From positions 16,120,001-16,184,000 of the forward strand of contig CM106586.1 of assembly GCA_048013815.1 (NCBI GenBank): DNA of 64,000 nucleotides, read 5' to 3'. Both the position numbers and the translations under genes were made by a program. Below are positions 21,601 to 30,436 of this stretch, one piece after another (the first letter of the stretch is position 1; every line of letters begins with the position of its first letter). Under the pieces are notes generated by a model. It saw only the letters and a program-made list of their open reading frames with translations, had not been told where the DNA came from and did no database searches. The DNA is from Setoptus koraiensis. Its lineage: Eukaryota > Arthropoda.

Positions 21601-22478
21601 GAGCGGCCCAAATCGACGGAATCGTTCGCGAATCGCCAGCGGCTCGCCAATTTCGGGCCCGCTTGCGGGCCCCAAGAAGTTGGCCCCAAGTTGGGGCGCC
21701 AACACGCTGCAAGCGGGCACAGGCCGGCCGGGAAGAAGCCAAGTTAGCGGCGACCCGCTCGCGATGAATCAATCATCGCTGGGCCCCATTCTGTGTGTGT
21801 GCGAGCTTGCAGTTTGTCGTTGTGGGCGCCGGCCAGAACAGTGAGCAGTGTTGCGCTTGCACCATTTATAAACCCTGTTTAACATAACGGTAATAACTTG
21901 GCCCTCCCCAGGTGAGACGAAATTCGGCCGAGCACAGAAACACACACACACACACGCACACACGCACATAATAGGAGCTCTTAGCGTTAATGGCCCCTAG
22001 AAGGGGGCGCAAATATTGCGCGGGCCTCCCATCATCATTTATCCTGTAATGCTTCTGCTGATAGCCAATAGCCAGCGCAAGGCAGCGCGAGCCAGCGCGA
22101 GCCGGCGGGCCCGTGAGCCAGCTCGCGCGCGCGCCATTGCAGCCACCGAGGGGCGCCCATCGAGACGAGGGTGCCATTAATGAGAATGGCACAAACATAA
22201 TAGACATCATATAATAATCATTAAAATGGTAAACATCATTATTTCAGATTAACACTGAATCATGACAAGCCATATATCTGGTTATATAATGAAAGGCTCG
22301 CTATCTCTCGCTGTTTGCGAGAGCAAGCACACACTTAATCGCATCGCGCCGCGCCGCATCCAGTTCAAACAACTTTTTGCGCCCCATCTAACCAACCGGG
22401 GCCCCAATCTAACTGGGGCCCCAAATCCGACCGAATGCAACTGGGCCCACACGCTGGCTCTCGCTTCTGCCGGGCTGC

Positions 22479-22514
22479 CTGACTGGCGGCCTGACTGGCG
22501 GCCTGACTGGCTGC
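22479..22514. repeat. 12-bp tandem repeat (CTGACTGGCGGC), three copies
   Basis: Three near-identical 12-mers, the last ending in CTGCC rather than GCGGC. Confidence 0.75.
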
Positions 22515-23324
22515 CGGGCCCGACTTGCTGCTGGTGGTGCTAATGTGGGCCACTGGTCGCCGTTGTTGTGTTATTTCAATGATGATCAAATGTTTTTATG
22601 ATAGCGCCGCCGATTAGATCCTGGCCCGGCGCCGCTTGGCGCGAATAAAGTGATATCGGCCAACAAGCGCCGCCACACCAACACAATCCACAGCCGGCAT
22701 AAATATATATTTGGCACTTATTGCCGGCCAACAAGACAGTTGTAGTTTGTTGCGCCCCGCAATTTACGATTATTTCAAATAGTAATCGACCCCAAGCCAT
22801 GAAGCTATGTAACTTTCCGACAGAGTTCCGATCTTTATCCGACAATTTTCTTTTCTCTCTCGCCCCTCGCTCCCCTCTCTTGCACTGGCCCAGTCGTGCC
22901 AACAGCGGCCATTGTGCAACGGTTGTCGCTCTTATCTGTGTCATATCTGCCAGCTAGATAATAGTCGCTTCGCCCGCCAAGTGCTGACGGCCGCAAACAA
23001 TTCTTTTGCTGCCTACTGCGCTTCTAGCGCTCGCCACATCAACCAACGTGCACAACTTTGCCCAACTTTGCCCAACTGACATGTCCGAGATACGTTCAAG
23101 ATATTCCGAATGCGCACTGTACATGCACTATATATTGCAATCAGATATATGGTAATGAGTTTTCAGTTTTATCCACTGCATTTTGCGCCCAGGCCCATCT
23201 CTCGCTCGCTCTCTTGGCGGCTGCTTGCGATTCGCAACGCGCCGCTTCCGGCTGCCGGTCGATGGGTCGCATAGGCGCCGATTTTGATCGCACCGAGCCG
23301 CTCAAAGTTGGGCCGTCCTGCAAA

Positions 23325-23404
23325 CTGACCGGCAAACTGACCGGCAGACTGACCGGCAGACTGACCGGCAGACTGACCGGCAAACTGACCGGCAGACTGA
23401 CCGG
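23325..23404. repeat. 12-bp minisatellite (CTGACCGGCARA), six full copies
   Basis: Six full and one partial copy run in register. Only the tenth to twelfth bases vary (AAA or AGA). A half unit precedes the array. Confidence 0.85.
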
Positions 23405-23733
23405 AGTACCTGGCCGTGTCGCACGAGTGACTGTGGCGGGCCCAGCCGCCGGGCTCCAGTGAGATCTGTTATTCCGGCGAGGCCCAGTTAGAGCCACGGT
23501 GGATGTGCGAGCCGCTCGCACAATTCGAGTGGCAATTTCCAGCGATTGAGCGGGCCAAACTGTGACGGCGTCACAATGTCATAATCGTCTGGATCGTCTG
23601 TCTGGCCGACTCAATGTCGACCCAACACGACGACGACACGTACTGGCGCGTACTCGCTGTCATTTGTGTCTGAGCACAGTTCATTGCACCGAGTGACAGT
23701 ATGTTGTGAGTCGCCCGCCAAGACACAAACAAA

Positions 23734-23782
23734 CGAACGCATAAACAAACAAACAAACAAATAAACAAACAAATAAACAAAC
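23734..23782. repeat. AAAC-rich tetranucleotide tract
   Basis: Tandem ACAA/ATAA units, broken by single A/T changes. Confidence 0.7.
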
Positions 23783-24299
23783 TTGACTCGACTCGACTTG
23801 ACTTGTCGCAATCATCTCTGATAGCAGTGCTCTCTCACTAATCGATCTTGCTCCAAATTACAACGACTAAACTAATTGTCGTGGCTCGCAAGCACAAGCT
23901 TGACATTATTTTGATATTAGGCTCAAGTGAGGCGAACAAAAATAACAAACATCTACTTTGTGTGCATCGCATTTGTTGGCTCGCTTAATGGGCTCCCTCA
24001 TTTGATTTGGTCGGCGTTGTGTGGCGCAAATAAAGTTGAACTGTTTTTCTTGTTGTCGTTCAATTATACAACACAACACAAGGGCAACAAGACGGGCCGA
24101 CGTGTGGCGCTGAGGTCCGCGTGCCAGTTGGCCCCACAGAGGACAAAATAAAACAACGACGACGCGCCAACGTTTGTTTGCCAATTGTCCAGCTTGTCAC
24201 ACTTGGCTAGACAACAAAAAACGCCAGCCCAATCAGTCCCGTGTGTCAGCGTATGGCCAGCACCAGTACATAGGGTCGTTGGCGCAACACAGGGCCGCT

Positions 24300-24453
24300 T
24301 GCTGTTGCTGCTTAATTGCTTATTATATGTATTATGTTCAATAATTTAGTGTAGTTAGCAAGCGGGCGCAAGCATTTGTAAAGTCTAGGCACGTACACAT
24401 GCAATCTAATGAGACAAATTATTGCGCACCAATGTTAACAAATAATTGGCATT

Positions 24454-24488
<35 letters not shown>

Positions 24489-24780
24489 GCCCCATTCCCG
24501 GCTGCAACCAACCACTTGGGCGAGCTTAATCAACTGACCAATATATAGTCGCACTGTGAGCGCTCAGATATTGATTGGATCGTGAAATTGATTTTTGATT
24601 ATGGGTGGCCACTTTTTTCTTTTCAGTCCGCCACAAACAAACATCAAGCAGACGCAGTCAATCCAGTGCAACGGACAACCTCAAACTGACCAATTTCATT
24701 GTTTGCCCACTCTCTCTCTCTCTCTCTCTGCGCCGCGTTTCCCCGCTCTCAAATTATCAGACCAGAATGACCATTAATGT
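24300..24780. other. Probable 5' flank of the WSD acyltransferase gene
   Basis: This AT-richer DNA lies before the ATG at 24781. It contains a GA tract (about 24459-24487) and a CT tract (about 24712-24730). No core promoter element stands out, and no other gene is visible. Confidence 0.35.
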
Positions 24781-27700
24781 ATGGTCAGCACCATGGACCA
24801 GCCACCTCAACTAGCAGACGAACAATTGCCTACAGATCGCACAGCATGCCGAATAGATATTCAGGGTGTGCAGCCCCAGTTGGACGAATGCCAATCGAAG
24901 CGATATGTTGATGGTTTAAGTGACCACAAGTTGGCCGGCGTCAAATCGGCAAAATTCAAATTATTGGAACATCCTTTGGATCATTTAGAGAGAACAATAT
25001 TGATTAGTTTGGCATTGTCAATTGTGTTCACACTGTTGGCATTAATATCCGGCCTACCTATTGTTTTTTTGTTGTTTGTTGTGTCTTTACCGATATTGCT
25101 CATAAAACACACCATATATTATTGTGCCAATACAATTTTTAGCACCAACATTTATCAGAAAAGTCGCCAAAGTAATGATTGGAAATATTGTCCATTAAAC
25201 TATTTAGAATCGTATTGGTTCAAACCGGAACTTGTTAATCAGTGTCTACTTTTTACGGAACAAAATGTAACTTTAGATGAATTGCGTCAATTGATACGTG
25301 GCAGTATATTGCAAGAGCCAGAATTTAGGAAATTCAAAGCACGAATTGTCACGAGACGTTTCATTTTCAGCTCATTATATTGGCAGTGCCTAAGCGAATC
25401 GGATGGAGCCCTGAATTCAAAATTGGTTGAGCCCGCTGATCCAGCTGACACAGTTATCTCAATGGGGTCCGATGACGCAACCGACAACAACAATAACAAT
25501 AGCAACAAATTCTCGCTAGAAAATCACATACTCCAGGATGAGCCCATTACATCAAGAAGGTCATTGAGGAAGAGAAACTCTCACCTGTTGAATGTGCCTT
25601 TGCCAACAGATAAGCCACTATGGCAGATTAGACTGGCCACGGCCACTTACGTCAATCAATGTGTGATAATTGTCCGCTGTCACCAGGTAATAATGATGAA
25701 GCTTTTATTACGACTAACTCTTCGCCTCTTAATTATACTAATTACTAATTTGTTACTACATTTCAATTGAATCATTTGCACGCTCAACCAGAGTCTTGCC
25801 GACGGCAGCAGATTGATCGCTATACTCATCAAAAGTGGCCTGATAAATCAAAACAAGAGCTCGATTAATCCAATTAATAGCAACAGCAACAATAGATCGT
25901 GGCAACAAATTATTCAAATGAACCGACAACGCTTTGTCAATAGTGCATCGCACACTTCAAACATACTTAAAGCCTGCATAGTGGGACCATTCACCTGTTT
26001 TCTCTGGTGCATATGGGCCTTTTCGCGTCGCAATTACAATCATTTGAATCCCACTAACACCGGCAACAATGATAATATTAATGATAGTGTCGACAACAAT
26101 GACTACAAACGTTTTTACATGTCTAGCTACAGTTTTGCAAAGGTGTCCCGAGTGAAAGAGGTGACTAAAAGCACATTTAGCGAAGTGATATTATGTGCCT
26201 TATCCGGTGCGCTGAGAGATTATCTGAGGCGAGAGTGTTGCGTTGACAATCCACCAAATATGAACATTGGCCTGACAGTTGATATGAGGAGCCAGTTTAG
26301 TGGGGGTAATGTCAACAAATATATTAGTAAACGGCAACGGCAAACAACTCGTTATGTTCTAGTCAACGTACCATTGCCCATTGCAGTTGAGGGTGCCATA
26401 CCGAGATTATGGGAAACGCGTCACATTATGGAGGAGCTCAAAAGTTCAGCCGATCCGTGGGTTATGTTGGGATTTCAGTATTTTCTATTTATGTTTTTGC
26501 CACTTAAATGGTACATTGATGTGGTAAATTTTATTGTCCACCGGAACTCGTCGCTTTGTGTGTCCAATATCAATCAGCAGAGTTTCATCTATCAAATGGC
26601 CGGCTTCAGCAGAAGCGCAGCGGATATTAGTTGTGGCGAGGATGCTGGCGCTGCCAACATGGATCGGGAACAATTAAAATTATTGACAATCGGCAACAAA
26701 AAAATAACTAAAATATACTTTTGTTTGCAGCCACCAACCAAGAAGATGCCCGTCTCGTTCAATTGTATCACATACAACGACACTATATTTGTGTCGTGCA
26801 ATTCAAAGTCGATACACATTGAAGATTCCAAGAAATTGATCGGGCTGTTTTTCAAACAATTGAATTCACTCAGTTTACTATTGGGCAAGAAAAAGATACC
26901 TGGCACGGTGAGAATGTTTACGCTGAGGCCGCCACAAGAATCGCAAGATACTCAAGATTTGCAAGAACAACGAGTGCCTTTGAAAAGTAATGCGCATCAG
27001 CACCGGGACGATCAGCATCCGCTCTCTTATGATCTATTCAAATTAATCAATTACCCAATGACGTCTCTCACGACACCTACATCTGTCTCTGTTGATTTCA
27101 TTGACAAAACATGTGATTACACCAATTTAATGACCAAGTGCGACTGTGACTATTGTTGTCATTTTAACAGTGCAAATAACCAATTAAACAAGACCATGGC
27201 ATCATCTTTGTCGTCATTGGTTCGATCAAAACCCAAAAGTTTGATACACAACAGATATTGTGAGATACTCAACAAGCGTTCAGACAATTCCTTGTCATAT
27301 TGCAAGCAAACTGTACCATCTAACTCTCAGCCTTCGTTGTGTCATGATAATTCATCATCTCGTTTGAGTTGCAGCAACGACGATAATCAGGCAAAATATT
27401 TTGGCCAATTAACGAGAAAAAACAAAACTTCGGGCAGTTTGAGTCGTCTAGAAAATGTCACAAATTTAGACTCAAACACCACAGGTGGACTGTTGGCGGA
27501 AGTGGACACAGATGGAACGGTCAAGTCGGTGAAACGTCAATTGTTGAGTGACAGCAAAAGACGAAGATCTTTGTTTGGAGCAACAGAGCACCATACACAT
27601 AGTGTTGTTGTGCAAAAGGTAGGTTCATAAAATTGAATTGTTAGTTTAATTTCATTACTATTCCTTTGTGTCTCCAGTTGAATAAACAGTTCCACTTTTT

Positions 27701-27907
27701 TGCATAATCTGATCCAATAATTTATCGCAGAACGACTCAGCCGACGACAAATTCAGGCATCTGAGATACCCCACCAATAGAAAACTTTCAGTGATTGGTC
27801 TGGCGGTGGGACCAGGAAGAAGAACGAGCTTGGTGCCGTTTGGTTCAATAGCTCAGCCAAATATACCCAAATCTTATTCGGGCTCCTCCAATGAGACAAA
27901 CGTGTAA
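24781..27907 (+). CDS. WSD/DGAT-type O-acyltransferase, membrane-bound, three exons
   Basis: The gene model is exons 24781-25686, 25792-27618 and 27731-27907, with consensus GT-AG introns of 105 and 112 nt, all phase 0, giving 969 residues. The family transfers acyl groups from acyl-CoA to fatty alcohols or diacylglycerol (wax ester/triacylglycerol synthesis). Residues about 75-125 form two membrane segments. The active-site motif, joined across intron 1, reads HQSLADG (residues 301-307), where the family has HHxxxDG. A WS_DGAT_C (DUF1298)-like region follows, with NIGLTVDMRSQF, a further hydrophobic segment, and ISCGEDAG...MPVSFNCITYNDTIFVSC. The C-terminal 300 residues are Ser/Asn-rich, low in complexity and of unknown use. 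The second His of the motif is the catalytic base in the superfamily, so its Gln replacement matters unless this subfamily normally has it. The family call is good; the substrate is unknown. Confidence 0.78.
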
Positions 27908-28004
27908 TTGAGATATGGTACGGATCTTGCTCCTCGAATGGCGAATAGATCTGAAACACTGAAATGTCAACTAAACAAGAGTTGGCGAAGAAACGGATAT
28001 GTCT

Positions 28005-28010
28005 TTTAAT
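28005..28010 (-). terminator. Variant poly(A) signal of TOP3A
   Basis: ATTAAA on the minus strand lies about 35 nt beyond the TOP3A stop. No canonical AATAAA lies on this strand in the short gap to the WSD gene. Confidence 0.4.
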
Positions 28011-28029
28011 ACAAAATATACAACAACAA

Positions 28030-28035
28030 AATAAA
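28030..28035 (+). terminator. poly(A) signal of the WSD gene
   Basis: An AATAAA lies 123 nt after the WSD stop and only about 10 nt before the TOP3A stop codon on the other strand. Cleavage at the usual distance would fall inside the TOP3A coding region. Confidence 0.55.
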
Positions 28036-28044
28036 TATCACTCA

Positions 28045-29919
28045 TCATACATTTCTCAGTATTTGCTGAATAAGTTTTTCAGGTTCCTCCATCTGGATTG
28101 TTCTCGCAAACACATTTAATAGTATTTGTTTATCACGAGTAACAACATCGTAAATTTGTTTGTGCTCTATGATATATTTGTTCGCAACTCTTCTAGCGTC
28201 TTCACGTTCTTCGCATATAGCTTGTAAATCTCTTTCTAACTGCGATCTCAATTGAGGTCGCGTCAAATGTTTAAATTGCATATCATCGTATCCATCATAT
28301 AAAGCTAAGCCAATTTTGCAAGGCACGAAATAGATACGTCTCATCTTCTTGACATAGTTTCTCTTTTGTACCTTGTCAATGAGATCCGCATGGGTGGCAT
28401 CCGTGCCTATTCCATGTTTTTCCATAAGAGATATCAATTCAGATTCTGTCAGTGGCATAGGATGAGTTGTCTTACCATCAGACATCATAATAGAATCAGG
28501 AACAAATTGTTCACCAGATTGAAATCTTGCTATCTCTTTGGCATTCCATTTAAAATAGGGATAAACATCAAGGTAATTGCGCTCTTGAATAATCAGACCC
28601 TTGCAATTGAATTTCTCGCTATTGACATCGATCTCAACATCTGTCTCAAATCCAACAGCATCCTTACTCACGCAAGCTAGAAAGTGTCGACTAATTAAAT
28701 GATAAAGACTGCGTTCCTCAGGACTTAATTCTTCATCTCTAGCAAGTCTAGTGGGATGTATGGGAGGGTGAGCGTTATCAGTTTTTTTTCCTTGCCTGGG
28801 ACGGGGGCCGCCATTATCTAATATGCCCTGAGCAAAGGTGCCCCATTCTGGATGTGGAGTATGATTTTGTACCAATGGTATCAGATTCATACCTTTTGGG
28901 AATATATTTGTTTCTGTTCTTGGATAACTTATTATACCTTTGTTATACAATTTCTCGGCTACATCCATGGCCCTTTTGGCTGTCATTCTTAATTTTGTGG
29001 ACGCAAGTTTCTCCATGGAAGTAGTGTACATTGGCTGAGGTCTATAGTTGAGTTTTTGTTTACCTTTCACTTGTGTTACAAGGGCTCTAGGATTATCCAT
29101 CATCCTAAAATACAGCGCAAGGCATGAATTTTCATCGAAGAGTCTCACTCTTTTCCAGTTGAAGTTCATTGCTATATTATCGCGGGTATATTTGAGATCT
29201 ATGTACCAAAAATTTTGTGGTCTAAAGTTGAGTATTTCTTTGAAGCGAGATATAACAAATCCTATTGTTGGAAACTGGCATGGACCATAGCTGACAACAT
29301 CTTTGCCAATAAAATTTGAAAAGCGTCTTTGCAGTTCGATCGTTTGAAATCTTGTAAATATAGCTCCGAATCGTAAGTCTAGCTCCTTTCTTGTGTCGAC
29401 CGCTTTGGAAACATTGGCATCGGGTGCAATCAATCCCCCTAAAGCTATATTCATGGCTCTGGGCGTAATCTCTGAGAATCTCGCCCTGAGTATTGTGAGA
29501 TTCCTCTTGAGGGCCAAACAGACTCTTATTATCTGAAATCCAATATTTTCTCCTTCTCTATCACCGTCAGTCCATATAATGAGAGCCTCGCAGCTTCTCA
29601 CCTCCCTTTCGAGTGTCCTCTTGATTTGTTTGCCTGAATTTCCGCCAATCACCTCTATCACTGTTGCATCAAACAATTCTTTCGGATTACAACTGTGCCA
29701 TCCTCTGTAACGTTCGTCAAACTCCAATTCCATTAGATGGCCACTGACTGACGTCATAGTCATGTTACATTGTCCGCCTAATGTGGGTATAGTGGCCTGA
29801 AAATCGTAGACTTTGTTGAATTTAGAGTAGCCCTCTCTCCTTGAGGCTGTCCCCCTGGATATAATGTTGGATATGTTTTTCGCTGCATCATTCTTTTCTG
29901 CCACATTCAAAACTTTCAT
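28045..29919 (-). CDS. TOP3A: DNA topoisomerase III alpha, catalytic core only
   Basis: This is a single exon of 624 residues. The enzyme is a type IA topoisomerase; in animals it acts with BLM helicase and RMI1/2 to dissolve double Holliday junctions. Seen in order: TOPRIM domain with AEKNDAAK (Glu8) and WTDGDREGENIG (Asp118, Asp120, Glu122); RARFSEITP; ELDLRFGAIFTRFQT; catalytic tyrosine Tyr332 in ISYPRTETN; AHPPIHPT; and LMEKHGIGTDATHA. These match TOP3A rather than TOP3B. The protein stops about where human TOP3A reaches residue 640, so it lacks the C-terminal zinc fingers and GRF region of the 1001-residue human protein and resembles yeast Top3. There is no room downstream for more exons, because the WSD gene ends 137 bp away. 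An in-frame stop 36 nt upstream of the ATG, with no ATG between, rules out a mitochondrial presequence in this exon. Confidence 0.93.
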   Translation of the reverse strand: MKVLNVAEKNDAAKNISNIISRGTASRREGYSKFNKVYDFQATIPTLGGQCNMTMTSVSGHLMELEFDERYRGWHSCNPKELFDATVIEVIGGNSGKQIKRTLEREVRSCEALIIWTDGDREGENIGFQIIRVCLALKRNLTILRARFSEITPRAMNIALGGLIAPDANVSKAVDTRKELDLRFGAIFTRFQTIELQRRFSNFIGKDVVSYGPCQFPTIGFVISRFKEILNFRPQNFWYIDLKYTRDNIAMNFNWKRVRLFDENSCLALYFRMMDNPRALVTQVKGKQKLNYRPQPMYTTSMEKLASTKLRMTAKRAMDVAEKLYNKGIISYPRTETNIFPKGMNLIPLVQNHTPHPEWGTFAQGILDNGGPRPRQGKKTDNAHPPIHPTRLARDEELSPEERSLYHLISRHFLACVSKDAVGFETDVEIDVNSEKFNCKGLIIQERNYLDVYPYFKWNAKEIARFQSGEQFVPDSIMMSDGKTTHPMPLTESELISLMEKHGIGTDATHADLIDKVQKRNYVKKMRRIYFVPCKIGLALYDGYDDMQFKHLTRPQLRSQLERDLQAICEEREDARRVANKYIIEHKQIYDVVTRDKQILLNVFARTIQMEEPEKLIQQILRNV

Positions 29920-30436
29920 TTTACCTTGACAATGAAGTAGATTGAAATAGATATTTTAATGATAATGATGATCGACAGAAACTAACAATATTTACTATGC
30001 AACAACGTGTATTAATGATGCAATTGGTGTAATGTTTTATCATTACAAAAACACAATATGATGTCGGTATAAACTGAAACACATGGCTTGGCATTTGCGC
30101 GATGCGGCGTTTGTGCACTGTGCCGTTGCACAGTTTGATAGATCAGCGAACACGTGCAGTTCTATTTGTGGTTCATTTCATTTTTCGTCCGACATGACGT
30201 AGCTCCCCCTGTTGTGGGGCCCCTGTACTACAGGGTGTGACGTAAGAAAGTGTCGTACCCGTAGCACCATCACTCTAGATATCTAACGGGTACAATATAC
30301 GTTCTATCGCGGCTGGATCTTTATTTTTGATACTGTGATCCGTATGTATTGATGGTCAGGTAAGTGTTGGCCCGTATAGGCGATTTCGCTGTTGCAAAAT
30401 AATGCAAAATAACAATGAGCTAGATAAAATTGTCGA
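29920..30436. other. Spacer between TOP3A and the guanylate cyclase gene
   Basis: This 517-bp spacer holds the TOP3A 5' flank and the cyclase 3' UTR. It contains two TGACGTA-type (CRE-like) words near 30194 and 30238, a GGGGCCCC word at about 30216, the short palindrome CCCTGTACTACAGGG, and a GTACCCGT/ACGGGTAC inverted repeat (30255-30262 and 30286-30293). No coding frame is seen. Confidence 0.45.
30320..30325 (-). terminator. poly(A) signal of the guanylate cyclase gene
   Basis: AATAAA on the minus strand lies about 112 nt beyond the cyclase stop codon. Confidence 0.5.

Larger units (their letters stand above)
12960..24300. other. GC-rich, gene-free block dense in minisatellites and GGGCCC words
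   Basis: Base composition changes sharply near 12.96 kb from AT-rich to GC- and CpG-rich, and returns to AT-richer DNA between about 23.5 and 24.3 kb. Open frames exist in all six frames simply because stop codons are rare in GC-rich DNA. None shows a recognisable domain, and long ones overlap on both strands. Present instead are short tandem repeats with 4-20 bp units (listed separately), CA/GT, TGGC and TTTG tracts, C and G homopolymers (16021-16032, 19909-19920), strong hairpins, and about 33 GGGCCC palindromes counted by eye between 13.15 and 23.44 kb. Function is unknown. Options are a regulatory landscape for the flanking divergent genes (spatacsin, WSD acyltransferase), an unannotated non-coding transcript, or structural repeat DNA. 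Confidence 0.6.
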
